IMG/VR virus record: IMGVR_UViG_3300037222_000033
Coordinates: 1 to 31,253 of that record
Length of the DNA: 31,253 nt
DNA from: a virus
Reading direction: 5' to 3' (one strand)
The notes below the pieces were generated by a model, which did no database searches, was not told the origin of the DNA, and worked only from the letters and a program-made list of their open reading frames with translations. The position numbers and the translations under genes were made by a program. This document shows, in pieces, positions 1 to 7,824 of the stretch (positions are counted from its first letter, which is position 1; every line of letters begins with the position of its first letter).

Positions 1-304
1 TGAAGGTATTAACCATGTTCTGCACGTCAGCAGCGACGAGTGCACCGCCCTCCTCCGCTGACATGAATAATTTAAATTTAGTCCCATCCGAATTGTTCGA
101 TGCAGCCTGTGCAGCGGCGAACATCGCAGCAGCATGGGTTTGATAGTTTGAATCCCATGCGCCGGCCGCTATCGCAAAGCCGTCAATCCCTAGCGCCTGC
201 GCGTCAATAATGTCTTGCGCGTAGTTGGCCTGCAAGAACCCGTAGGTGCTGGTTGCAAGCATATAGTACGCGAACACCATCGGCGTTTGGTGCTGGGTAA
301 ACAT
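1..304 (-). CDS. GH71-like alpha-1,3-glucanase, N-terminal part (runs off the left edge)
   Basis: The frame is open from an ATG at 304 to the left edge, giving 101 residues. The ATG overlaps the stop of the upstream gene in an ATGA arrangement. After residue 8 the protein reads PMVFAYYM, then YAQDIIDAQALGIDGFAI, and later FKLFMSAE. This order (an FxxxYY-type strand, a helix with D-I-x-x-A-x-x-x-GIDGF, then a KLF strand) is that of glycoside hydrolase family 71, which cleaves alpha-1,3-glucan. The catalytic acids would lie beyond the edge. In a phage it would probably be a tail or fibre depolymerase acting on host exopolysaccharide. The family call rests on motif resemblance only; another (beta/alpha)8 hydrolase such as a GH99-like enzyme is possible. 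Confidence 0.6.
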   Translation of the reverse strand, partial: MFTQHQTPMVFAYYMLATSTYGFLQANYAQDIIDAQALGIDGFAIAAGAWDSNYQTHAAAMFAAAQAASNNSDGTKFKLFMSAEEGGALVAADVQNMVNTF

Positions 305-2154
305 CAGGCATCAGCCGCCATTGCGCGGATAGAGGGCTGGGTTTGTCCGGTTGACCAGTAATGCTCCCAAGTATGGTAGCGTCCGCGCTCTGTGGCAAAA
401 TTGGTGTTCGTGCTTCGGATTAGTTCGCCTTCGGGAAGCACCCACACCACAGAACCATCGCCGGGATAAGCAACGGCGCCGTTGTATTCTGTTGCGCCGT
501 CAAGCGCACAGACCGGAGCGAACACATAAGTCTGTACGGTCGTCAGGGAGCTGATCCAGTATTCGGTTGCCATGGTGTCCGACGCAAGAAAGTGATGGTC
601 CGAATTAGATGTAATGTTCGCTGTGGTAGTCATGCCGTTCGGATTTTGAATAAGGGCGACTTCTCCTCCAATCGTTGCCGCAGAGAATCGCATTGCGACC
701 GACATCAATTTTGCAGCCGCCAGAAGATCGACGGCGGTATATCCGGCGGTCGTACCGCTGCCGCTGTCCGCCGTGATAAGCCGCTTGGTTGAAATCGTTG
801 GGACGGTAATGACACCGGCAGCCGCAATCTGCGTATAAGCCTGCCCGGTCGGTGCGGTCCCGATAGCACCGTCTGCACGGTCGAAGTCATCGAAGAACGT
901 CACACCCGCCTTGGAAAGCGTTGCACACGAGACGCCGGACTGCGCGGTTCGCAGGAACGTGGCCCTGGCAATCGTGGCATTGAGATACCCCGTGGTTCCG
1001 CCGCCGAACTGCCCTTCGTTGAAACCGGTTGGCGAAGTGATGGCTGCCGTGACCGCGGTTTTGCCATTCAGCGACGCTGTGATGCCAGTCGGGGAAATCG
1101 CCAGAACAACAGTTGATCTGGTCAGGATTGGCACCACGCCGATTGTCGTGTCAGTCAGCGTCGATCCGCCGGAAACTACCTTGCACTTGAGCAAGTAGCC
1201 TGACGTGTAAATCTCAATCCGGTTGTTGGCGGCATCGCCCGAAATCCGTTCCTCCCAAACATTGAAGTTTGGATTGAGACGCGGCGCATTGAACGAAAGC
1301 GCAACCGTTCGGTTTACGCTAGCAAAATAGGCCGAGCCGCCCGACAGCAACGCCACATCCGCCGACCGTGTCGCGGCGGGCTGGAAGGTGGAACGATAAG
1401 CAGATTTCTCAATCTGAGGCCGCTCGATGCGGTATTTTGCATTGATCGGCGTTCCGCTAACAACAACGGGATTGATCGGATAGTAGGTAAGCCGCTCCGT
1501 CGTCGCCGGAAGCGTTCTCACATACTGCTGCGGGAACACCTTGTCGCTCTGCGGGGCCGCCCCGGCCTTATAGGTGCTGTTCCCGATCAGTGCCCCGGCT
1601 GCGGTATAGTATTCAAATAACTGATCTGAGGGGCTGTTTATCCCCGTCGATTGGAAGCAGCGAACGAAAGCTGACCCGCACCATACATCCCCAGCGACGC
1701 AAACGGCGCCGCCGGTCCCGGTCGGGTTGACGCCTACATAAAAACCAGCAGTTCCGGTCGGAGTTCCAACGAACGTAAATTCAATACCCGTTGCATCTAG
1801 TGCAGTAATCGTTGTCGTAATCCCGCCCGGCATTCCCTTGAATGTCCAGCTAGTCGGGAATGCGCCACCGGAGCCAATTACCCCGGTCGCAGCGCCCGCT
1901 AATGTCGGGCTTGACGCACTGTTGACAGCCGACGCCTCGATCAGCAGTCCTGCCGAAGCGGCGAATATCTCGTCACAACTGATTCGGGCGGCATTGATCG
2001 CGGCGGTCGATAGCGAATAGTCCGAATTGACAACCTGCGCCGTTGTGGATCGAGTGACGGAAACCCCAGCGGAGTTACCGGCCGCAAAATTACAATCTAT
2101 GGTGCCGACTAAATTGCGCAGGACGTTTTTACGAGCAGATACCCTCGATGGCAT
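304..2154 (-). CDS. Large virion/fibre-like protein with lectin-like (LamG-type) domains
   Basis: 616 residues, rich in Ala, Thr, Ser and Gly, with few Lys and many short beta-like segments, as in phage fibres. The first 260 residues end in a segment (FQPAATRSADVAL) that closely resembles the linker found in phage head-fibre and spike proteins just before a concanavalin A-like domain. Residues about 275-410 look like a LamG-type jelly roll (N-R-I-E-I-Y, then SLNGK). A second module starts at FDDFDRADG near residue 425, a start typical of carbohydrate-binding beta sandwiches. An AGGATTAAG site precedes the ATG. It lies between connector genes and a glucanase, which suggests a surface adhesin. 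No exact family is recognised. Confidence 0.75.
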   Translation of the reverse strand: MPSRVSARKNVLRNLVGTIDCNFAAGNSAGVSVTRSTTAQVVNSDYSLSTAAINAARISCDEIFAASAGLLIEASAVNSASSPTLAGAATGVIGSGGAFPTSWTFKGMPGGITTTITALDATGIEFTFVGTPTGTAGFYVGVNPTGTGGAVCVAGDVWCGSAFVRCFQSTGINSPSDQLFEYYTAAGALIGNSTYKAGAAPQSDKVFPQQYVRTLPATTERLTYYPINPVVVSGTPINAKYRIERPQIEKSAYRSTFQPAATRSADVALLSGGSAYFASVNRTVALSFNAPRLNPNFNVWEERISGDAANNRIEIYTSGYLLKCKVVSGGSTLTDTTIGVVPILTRSTVVLAISPTGITASLNGKTAVTAAITSPTGFNEGQFGGGTTGYLNATIARATFLRTAQSGVSCATLSKAGVTFFDDFDRADGAIGTAPTGQAYTQIAAAGVITVPTISTKRLITADSGSGTTAGYTAVDLLAAAKLMSVAMRFSAATIGGEVALIQNPNGMTTTANITSNSDHHFLASDTMATEYWISSLTTVQTYVFAPVCALDGATEYNGAVAYPGDGSVVWVLPEGELIRSTNTNFATERGRYHTWEHYWSTGQTQPSIRAMAADA

Positions 2155-2157
2155 GAC

Positions 2158-2970
2158 TTAATCCTGCAGGGCGTCGAGCGTGACCGTGAACACCTCTCCC
2201 GTCCCCGGCGTCCATGTGCCGCCGTTGCGAGCTTCGAGTATGCCGTAAATGATCTGCGCCGTGGCGACGTAAGGGATCGATCCGCGCGAATTGTCCGGTG
2301 CCCCGGTGCCCCACGCCACGTCCGAGAATCCGACAAAAGTCGGGATGTCGATGTAGCCGAGATAGCCCTTACCCGAGGCGACAACTACGGTGGTCATTGC
2401 CGAATTATCGCCGGCGCTTGTAAATGTCGGAATGGTATTGAACAGATGCAGGCGCAGCGAGGCTGTTACAGTATTGACCGACTTCTGGATCGACGCGCCG
2501 ACGATAACGCCGGAACTACCGGAAACACGAGCCAAGGTCGTAAACTGCAAAGCGGCGACCGAACCCGCCGTAACCGAGTTGGCGACCAAATCGCCTAGCG
2601 TGTAAGCGGTTGTATCAGCGGGTCTTGTAACTGTGGATGACGCCGCCTGCGTGATTGTGAGGCCACCCGTTGCCACCGGCGTCATCGACGCAATGCCCTG
2701 CATCGAGACGACCTGTGTCGAAGCCGAGCCTGCCGTACCGACCGTTAGTGCGCCAGTAACGAGCGCTTGAACGCTGGCGCTGATCTGCTTCCAGATCGAT
2801 ATGCCGGAAACTGCAGTCGTGTCCGTTGCTGTGGACTTGGCGTCGGCTTTCGCGCCAAGCGTGGCCTGGCCGCCATCTGCCATTAAGGCGTCAATGGTGG
2901 ATACATCGCCCGTGCCCGTGTTCGGAACGCCATTAACGACACCGACTTTATTTCCAGCAATGGCTGCCAT
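2158..2970 (-). CDS. Putative virion protein, Ala/Thr/Ser-rich
   Basis: 270 residues, low in charge, with a beta-rich pattern. The region around residues 40-110 (IWKQISASVQALVTGALTVG, then Q-G-I-A-S-M-T-P-V) resembles a segment I associate with minor structural proteins of many siphoviruses and podoviruses. The C-terminal half has aromatic Gly-Trp motifs (WGTGAPDN, GGTWTPGTG) suggesting a folded beta domain. It starts 3 nt after the stop of the repeat protein and no good Shine-Dalgarno is visible, so it may rely on translational coupling. The next gene begins 3 nt after its stop. Its exact role (head fibre, decoration or tail completion) cannot be told. Confidence 0.72.
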   Translation of the reverse strand: MAAIAGNKVGVVNGVPNTGTGDVSTIDALMADGGQATLGAKADAKSTATDTTAVSGISIWKQISASVQALVTGALTVGTAGSASTQVVSMQGIASMTPVATGGLTITQAASSTVTRPADTTAYTLGDLVANSVTAGSVAALQFTTLARVSGSSGVIVGASIQKSVNTVTASLRLHLFNTIPTFTSAGDNSAMTTVVVASGKGYLGYIDIPTFVGFSDVAWGTGAPDNSRGSIPYVATAQIIYGILEARNGGTWTPGTGEVFTVTLDALQD

Positions 2971-2973
2971 ATT

Positions 2974-3336
2974 TTAAAATCCGTATATGTAGAATGTGGG
3001 AGTTGAACCGCCGCCGCCGCCGCTAATTCCATTGACCGCAATGCGCGAAAGTTGGCCGTAAATATCGTTGGCGTAAGCGCCCGTCGCGCCAGCGTCGGCG
3101 ATCTTTTTGATCTGCCCATAGATATCGCCGTTGTACGTTCCGGCCGCGCCGACCTGATCCGCGATACGTTTCAGTTGGCTGTATTTGTCACCGCTATAAC
3201 CAGAAGCCGCGGCGCCGACCTTGTCGGCAATGCGGTAGATCTGCCCATAGATATCATGCGGGTATGTATCGGGAGCACCGGCATTATCGGCGATCTGCAA
3301 TAGCATTCCATAGACGTCATTGGTGTACGTTGGCAT
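2974..3336 (-). CDS. Tandem-repeat protein with five DIYGQI-x3-IAD units
   Basis: 120 residues made almost entirely of five repeats of about 20-22 residues. Each has the form Y-x-x-D-I-Y-G-Q-I-x-R/K-I-A-D-x-V/x-G-A. Repeat cores start near residues 4, 26, 48, 69 and 89. A Gly-rich linker (SGGGGGS) and a short FYIYGF tail follow. The start ATG shares one base with the stop of the head-tail connector gene. Each unit could be an amphipathic helix plus turn, so the protein may form a solenoid or short fibre or act as a chaperone. No known family is recognised. The genome position argues for a structural or assembly role. Confidence 0.75.
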   Translation of the reverse strand: MPTYTNDVYGMLLQIADNAGAPDTYPHDIYGQIYRIADKVGAAASGYSGDKYSQLKRIADQVGAAGTYNGDIYGQIKKIADAGATGAYANDIYGQLSRIAVNGISGGGGGSTPTFYIYGF

Positions 3337-3968
3337 CAGATTAGCGGCGGGCGGTAATTATCAAGGATATCGGTAATCGAAGGATCCATGTTACCCGCCT
3401 CGGTCCCCGTAGCGATCCACCAACTCTGCTCCAGAACTCCTGGAATATTCTGCTGTTTCAAATTCGGATCGCGTCCCTTGGAAGCGAAGCGACGCGTCAC
3501 CATTCGAATAATGGCGTCTTCAACGTCAACCGGTATCGTTGCGTAACCGGCCGAATAGACAATAGTCAGCGGGAGCGGATGCCAGTAGACCGATAATCCG
3601 GATGCATCCAGGCGCGTTAATTGCCCATTCGTTTTATCGACCAGATAATCGGTATTTTCGACAAGCAGGGTGCTGTCTTCGGTAACGTTCGTGCTGCTGG
3701 CAATCAGAGGCCACCGCGCGAGCTGAAGTACCTTGACGCCGCCGCGGACCATTCGATTAGGATGATCGGCAAAGAACTGCTCGGAAAGTGTTTCGATCGC
3801 AAAGGTACGGTTGCAATACTGCATCGCAGCCAATGACGCGCTGCTGATATAGCGAGCAAGGATAGAATCGCTGGCACCGTCCTTGACGCCAAGTTCGTCC
3901 TTAACGTCGGAGAGTTCGGTCAGGTCATAACTTGTCGCTGCAATCGTAACGGTTAGGATCGATTGCAT
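3336..3968 (-). CDS. Head-tail connector protein, gp6-like (phage_connect_1 type)
   Basis: 210 residues, matching the usual length of HK97 gp6/SPP1 gp15-type adaptors that sit under the portal and join head to tail. Landmarks are: an N-terminal helix region with DVKDELGVKDGASDSIL; a helical ISSASLAAMQYCNRTF segment; a middle strand ARWPLIASSTNVTED; the block TDYLVDKTNGQLTRLD; and then VYSAGYATIPVDVEDAIIRM, the classic conserved motif of this family. A C-terminal ASKGRDPNLKQQNIPG segment also fits. An AGGATC site nine bases before the ATG lies inside the preceding small gene. Confidence in the family is high. Confidence 0.88.
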   Translation of the reverse strand: MQSILTVTIAATSYDLTELSDVKDELGVKDGASDSILARYISSASLAAMQYCNRTFAIETLSEQFFADHPNRMVRGGVKVLQLARWPLIASSTNVTEDSTLLVENTDYLVDKTNGQLTRLDASGLSVYWHPLPLTIVYSAGYATIPVDVEDAIIRMVTRRFASKGRDPNLKQQNIPGVLEQSWWIATGTEAGNMDPSITDILDNYRPPLI

Positions 3969-4067
3969 TTAGAATGATCCTGATCCGCTGTCGTGCGGCT
4001 CGTCTTCAATCCAGAGAAAAAGACCGAAGATAGTGACAGCAAAGCAGATCTCAAAAATATGAGACAT
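3969..4067 (-). CDS. Possible 32-residue single-span membrane peptide
   Basis: An ATG at 4067 opens 32 codons that end directly before the connector ATG, and it begins one base after the stop of the upstream gene. It therefore fills the space between two genes exactly. The first 19 residues are hydrophobic (IFEICFAVTIFGLFLWI) and look like one transmembrane helix, followed by an acidic and Ser/Gly tail. An ATAGG sits very close to the start, which is a weak ribosome site. Placement argues for a real gene. It could equally be spacer sequence that is open by chance. Confidence 0.45.
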   Translation of the reverse strand: MSHIFEICFAVTIFGLFLWIEDEPHDSGSGSF

Positions 4068-4068
4068 C

Positions 4069-4269
4069 CTATTTCAGTTTCAGCGTTGGCTTGTTCTGAT
4101 TAGTCGATTTCACCACGGGTTCTTCCGGCGCAATCTCGGCCTTTTCTTCGGGCTCATCCGATCGTTTCTGCATCTTGATGGATTGCAGCAATTCCCGCAA
4201 ATACCGCGCGCGCGGTGATTCGTATTCGGCATCGCCCTTGGCGAGATAATCTTTTCCTGCTTGCATCAT
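4069..4269 (-). CDS. Small charged protein of unknown function
   Basis: 66 residues starting at the ATG at 4269, which overlaps the stop of the methyltransferase-glycosyltransferase gene as ATGA. A GTG three codons upstream is less likely. The N-terminal half is predicted helical (YLAKGDAEYESPRARYLREL) and the C-terminal half is a low-complexity, Glu/Pro/Lys-rich tail. No family is recognised. Tight coupling to the glycosyltransferase gene suggests joint expression in the head operon. Confidence 0.65.
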   Translation of the reverse strand: MMQAGKDYLAKGDAEYESPRARYLRELLQSIKMQKRSDEPEEKAEIAPEEPVVKSTNQNKPTLKLK

Positions 4270-5453
4270 TTCCAGCACTCTTCCGGGACACCGTTCTGTT
4301 GAAAATCAGTCATTGACTGATAGTGAACATTCAAATTGATGTCGGGCCATCGCGCCATAAGCTCGGCATGGCCAATTGCAACGCGATTTGCGAGATGGAG
4401 CGAATTGCCGGCGGTTTCCCACTTGCGCCAAAATTCGATGTCTTCATCGATATGACCTTCATTCCAGTCTAGATCTGGAGACGGCACGGACTGAAACCAC
4501 GGCTTCGCCATCTTCTTAAGCGCCGCTGTTCTGATCAGCGTAAGCCCGAAGTGCGCGGTTGAAACCTGAGAGGTATCACCTTCGAATCGAGTGCGCGGAA
4601 TGGTCGGCGCATTCTTTTCCGCTGAATCGTCTCGAACCGTGAACAGTGCCGTATTTAGATGGCGCGATGATTGGATGGGCGCTAGTGCATCAATGTCAGG
4701 GTAAAGGCACATTAGCTGCATGAGATGCGCCAGATGGCGGGGCAGGAAAACAGAATCGTAATCGATAGTAAGGATCGCGTCCGGATCATCTTCCTCGATG
4801 ATCCGTTCAAATACCTTGGTCATCGACTGGCCCCAGAAGGCACCGCCGTGTTTTCGCAACTTCACATGACAAGGAAGGCACGCTTCCATGCAACTGAAAA
4901 AATTATCGGTGAAAGTAAGTCTCGGCATGCTCATCGCGCCGGAGACATTGATCTCCGGCATATGAGGCTTGTACGCCTCCAGGTTCAGCGAGATCGGATA
5001 AGCAGCGCAGTCCTCGATTTCCGAAACCCATGGCCGGATTAGAACTAGACCCTGGCCGGCGAGTAATGCCCGCAATTTGTCGCGATCGAACATCGCCTTG
5101 TGGTAATCGTTCTGGTCGACCTGGCCGCCCATCATGTACATTTCATGAGGCTGCGCTTTGCCGTTCAGATAATCCTCCGCAATCGTTTTGAAATCTGGAA
5201 CGGCGATCTTGAGTTTGCCGCCCTTCTTGAGAGCGCGAACCCAATCCTTCAGGACCGCTTCTACCTGGCGGTGCGGGAAATGTTCGAGGACGTGAGAGGC
5301 AACAATTTCGTCAACCGATCCATCGGCGTAGGGCAGCGGATATATCTCAGACCCGTAATCTCTGCCGAGCGGAATGAAACTGGGGCGCGCAATTTCGCCT
5401 GCGCCTAAATCAAGTTTAATCTCAAATTTCGGAAGCGTAGCTTCGATATGCAT
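4266..5453 (-). CDS. Fused SAM-dependent methyltransferase and GT-A glycosyltransferase
   Basis: 395 residues in two modules. Residues 1-165 are a class I methyltransferase: motif I is LDLGAGE (14-20), then SVDEIVASHVLEHFPH (46-61) and LKKGGKLKIAVPDF (75-88). This is the layout of small methyltransferases found in glycan clusters. Residues about 175-395 resemble a GT-A glycosyltransferase, with ILTIDYDSVF (227-236) holding a DXD-type metal site (D231, D233), followed by the HFGLTLIRTAALKKM acceptor-side region and a C-terminal DEDIEFWRKW. AAGGG lies seven bases before the ATG. It sits between capsid and connector genes, where it could modify a virion protein or sugar. Substrate is unknown. 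Confidence 0.78.
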   Translation of the reverse strand: MHIEATLPKFEIKLDLGAGEIARPSFIPLGRDYGSEIYPLPYADGSVDEIVASHVLEHFPHRQVEAVLKDWVRALKKGGKLKIAVPDFKTIAEDYLNGKAQPHEMYMMGGQVDQNDYHKAMFDRDKLRALLAGQGLVLIRPWVSEIEDCAAYPISLNLEAYKPHMPEINVSGAMSMPRLTFTDNFFSCMEACLPCHVKLRKHGGAFWGQSMTKVFERIIEEDDPDAILTIDYDSVFLPRHLAHLMQLMCLYPDIDALAPIQSSRHLNTALFTVRDDSAEKNAPTIPRTRFEGDTSQVSTAHFGLTLIRTAALKKMAKPWFQSVPSPDLDWNEGHIDEDIEFWRKWETAGNSLHLANRVAIGHAELMARWPDINLNVHYQSMTDFQQNGVPEECWK

Positions 5454-5477
5454 TTGTTGCCCTTGTCGGAGGGGATC

Positions 5478-5507
5478 GATGGAGATGGACCGACATCCAT
5501 CTCCATC
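5478..5507 (-). terminator. Strong intercistronic hairpin (possible terminator or mRNA-stabilising loop)
   Basis: GATGGAGATGG at 5478-5488 is the exact reverse complement of CCATCTCCATC at 5497-5507, with an 8-base loop. It lies in the 101-base space after the virion protein gene (stop at 5555) and before the methyltransferase-glycosyltransferase start. On the transcribed strand no T-run follows, so it is not a canonical intrinsic terminator. Partial termination or 3'-end protection of the upstream capsid messages is plausible. Confidence 0.55.
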
Positions 5508-5554
5508 TATTCAGCGCTGAGGTCTCATTCCGCTGTCGGGCAGAATTGGACGCG

Positions 5555-6025
5555 TTAACCCTCGACGAGCGAGAGCACGCCGGCTTTAGCTGCGGTCGAC
5601 GGCGATTGTTCGGCTCGGAAACCGTTAGCGTTGACGGCGAACGTCTGCGTCGTGGTCGGCGAAACAACGACGTTCAGGTAACGCTTGCGGGAGCGGCAAT
5701 CGACGTTGAACTTGTAGGCGTTCACGCCGGAGGTCTTGCCGACGCCCAACACATAATCGACGTTAGTCGCAGCGGCAGAGCCGCCGCGGAAACCGACGAC
5801 GTCAGCGAAGCTGGTAACGACAGTCGTATCGCTTTCCTGGATCTTCAGAACGGAAGGCGAACCAGCCTGCGTCGACGCGCTCTGCGTGGTCGCGGAAATG
5901 TCGATGGTGACAAAATCGACACCCAGCGTATCGATATTCGCCGACGTTCCGGTTCCGGCGTTGGTTACGGCGCCGATGCTACCGGTGTTGGCATCGAGAA
6001 GAAGTTTAGCTGCGGGAACAGTCAT
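5555..6025 (-). CDS. Small virion protein, possible head decoration or capsid-associated protein
   Basis: 156 residues from an ATG at 6025 with a near-perfect AAGGAGG seven bases upstream, one of the best ribosome sites in the window. This implies high expression. The composition is low in charge and rich in Ala, Thr, Ser and Val, with alternating beta-like segments (VDFVTIDISATTQSASTQAG, FADVVGFRGG, KRYLNVVVSPTT). It follows the major capsid gene, a common place for a head decoration or cement protein. I do not recognise a specific family. A strong hairpin follows its stop. Confidence 0.75.
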   Translation of the reverse strand: MTVPAAKLLLDANTGSIGAVTNAGTGTSANIDTLGVDFVTIDISATTQSASTQAGSPSVLKIQESDTTVVTSFADVVGFRGGSAAATNVDYVLGVGKTSGVNAYKFNVDCRSRKRYLNVVVSPTTTQTFAVNANGFRAEQSPSTAAKAGVLSLVEG

Positions 6026-6133
6026 GGGTGCCCTCCTTGGGCAAAGAGATAGTGAACGTCGCCGTATCCGCTGAATTGCGGCCACGTCGTTATGTCGTCT
6101 TTAGGCAATTGCCCTTGGGACAGGATTGCGAGG

Positions 6134-6313
6134 CTAAACAGCCCCTCGCGCGGCTTTGGATTGAGCATTCGCTTGTCGCGTCGCTCTTACTTTGGCAATT
6201 CTAGCGGCCTTCTTAACTGGATCTTTCCAGCCCGCATTGCCGGCGGCTGAGCCAAGCGATGCAATCGCTTTGGCATGAGCTAATCGCCTCAGTTTCTTTT
6301 CAGGGTCCAGCAT
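6134..6313 (-). CDS. Possible small basic protein downstream of the capsid gene
   Basis: An ATG at 6313 opens 59 codons ending in TAG. The product is strongly basic and Ala-rich (KKLRRLAHAKAIASLGSAAG, later KKAARIAKVRATRQ) and mostly helical. It fills much of the 341-base space between the capsid stop and the next virion gene. No Shine-Dalgarno is visible, and the start sits directly below the hairpin at 6315-6348, so translation is doubtful. It could be a nucleic-acid-binding peptide or chance coding. The rest of this space, 6026-6133 and 6349-6366, holds nothing I can identify beyond the ribosome site of the next gene. Confidence 0.35.
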   Translation of the reverse strand: MLDPEKKLRRLAHAKAIASLGSAAGNAGWKDPVKKAARIAKVRATRQANAQSKAARGAV

Positions 6314-6314
6314 A

Positions 6315-6348
6315 GGGCTGGAGAAACGTTAGCGCGTTGCTCCAGCCC
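6315..6348 (-). terminator. Hairpin after the major capsid gene
   Basis: GGGCTGGAG at 6315-6323 pairs perfectly with CTCCAGCCC at 6340-6348 across a 16-base loop. It starts 18 bases after the capsid stop on the transcribed strand. No T-run follows. It may act as an attenuator or protect the 3' end of the capsid message. Confidence 0.5.
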
Positions 6349-6366
6349 GACTCTTATAGCAGATTA

Positions 6367-7692
6367 TTACGGAGCGACCAGCGAAACCAACGGGCCGGCA
6401 TTCGTGTTATCACCGAAATCATGGGCCGATATGTCAAATCGCTCTGTCCCGAGTAACCCGATCTGATCGTTCTCGAAATACCGATGGTCCGAACGCTTGA
6501 TCGTCACGCCGCGGCGTTCGCCCATCATCGCCGCCTTGGTCAGGTCGCCGAAGAAAAGCATCGCCTTGGTGGTCTGCGACGCTGCGGTGATCGGAAGTTT
6601 CTGAGCGATCGTCACATCGAAGCCGAGCAGCCGCTTCTGGATGCCCTCCGAGAGGATATCGAGACGGTTGCCACCAGCGCCGGCCAAGAGACTCGCAACG
6701 CAGGAATAGAAACCCTGTTGCGACATATACCATTTGGCACCACCGAACGCGTACTGCGGCAGCGTACCCATCAATCCCGTGAGATCGCCCAGCGTCAGCA
6801 ACGCGAAGGTATTGTGGCCAGTAGCCGCAGTGAACTTCGATGCGTTGTGATTGCCATCGGTCGCAAGCACGGTAAGACCGCGAATACCGCCGTAGGGGCT
6901 AGACCCGTCGCCGTTGAAACCACAGTCGTCTTCTTTCGAAGCGAAGGCGTAGGCCATTTCGCCGACAAGCCAGTCAGCGATCGCGACTACGGCATCCTGT
7001 TCGATTTCAGTCGACATGCGGGTCAACACGGCACACTTCTTAGCGGTCAGGTTGACGTTATCCCAGGAAGCCTGAGACTCGGTCACGCCCTGATTTTCAC
7101 CAGTGAAGAACGCAGTCAGGCCACCAGTCCGACGCGGCCAATTGAGCGTATCGGAACCCATCGGGACGACCTGGCATTCCTGCCGGAAGACGCCGAATTG
7201 TTCACGAAGCACGATGATGTTGGCCATCAGCTCTTCGGGAACGAGGTAGCCGCCAGCGCTGTCAACGCCTTCACCCTGTGCCTTCTGAATGCCAATGCCG
7301 CGCGCCTTGCACCAATCCTGCGCTTCTGGATTGTCCATCAGGGTCGCTTTGAACCACATGCCGGCCGTGTACGCCTGATCGACGGCACGATACATTTGAC
7401 CCTTGATCTCGCGATCCTGGAAGTTCTTCACCGTGCTGAACAGCTTGTGTGCGCTGGGAGGAGCGAACGGCGTCAGACGGTCCTGACCGGGGACGGCGGT
7501 CGCGAGGTTACGCGCGATCGTCTCGGCCTCTTCAACGCGCCCGAGGCGCGCAGTAACTTCGACGAACTTTTCCTTAAGTGCGTCGTAGATATCCTGCTTG
7601 AAGCCCTCATCCTCGGACTTGCCGGCCATTTTCTCGATTTCGTCAGCCAGCGCAGAGAGCTGCTGTTTGACTTCATGTTTCTTGGTCGCCAT
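6367..7692 (-). CDS. Major capsid protein, HK97 fold, with N-terminal delta domain
   Basis: 441 residues. Residues 1-90 are helical and charged (KQQLSALADEIEKMAGKSED, then VTARLGRVEEAE), as expected of the HK97 delta or scaffolding domain that the prohead protease removes. The mature part starts near residue 91-110 and contains the family hallmarks GEGVDSAGGYLVPEEL (140-155), WPRRTGGLTAFFTGE, the long spine helix region, and the C-terminal ERRGVTIKRSDHRYFENDQI and FDISAHDF segments. GGAAAC lies eight bases before the ATG. The 132-base leader contains a 7-bp inverted repeat (7712-7718 with 7754-7760). A paralogue without the delta domain is encoded at 10216-11277. Confidence 0.93.
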   Translation of the reverse strand: MATKKHEVKQQLSALADEIEKMAGKSEDEGFKQDIYDALKEKFVEVTARLGRVEEAETIARNLATAVPGQDRLTPFAPPSAHKLFSTVKNFQDREIKGQMYRAVDQAYTAGMWFKATLMDNPEAQDWCKARGIGIQKAQGEGVDSAGGYLVPEELMANIIVLREQFGVFRQECQVVPMGSDTLNWPRRTGGLTAFFTGENQGVTESQASWDNVNLTAKKCAVLTRMSTEIEQDAVVAIADWLVGEMAYAFASKEDDCGFNGDGSSPYGGIRGLTVLATDGNHNASKFTAATGHNTFALLTLGDLTGLMGTLPQYAFGGAKWYMSQQGFYSCVASLLAGAGGNRLDILSEGIQKRLLGFDVTIAQKLPITAASQTTKAMLFFGDLTKAAMMGERRGVTIKRSDHRYFENDQIGLLGTERFDISAHDFGDNTNAGPLVSLVAP

Positions 7693-7824
7693 CGCTATGT
7701 TTCCATAAATGTCGCTGGAGCGCTGCCCGGGCGCGTGAAAATGGGCGGTATCGCCAGCGACGCGATGCGCGGCCCGACTCCCGGTTGCTCCAGGTGTCGG
7801 TCGGTAGAAATTCAGAAAGATATT

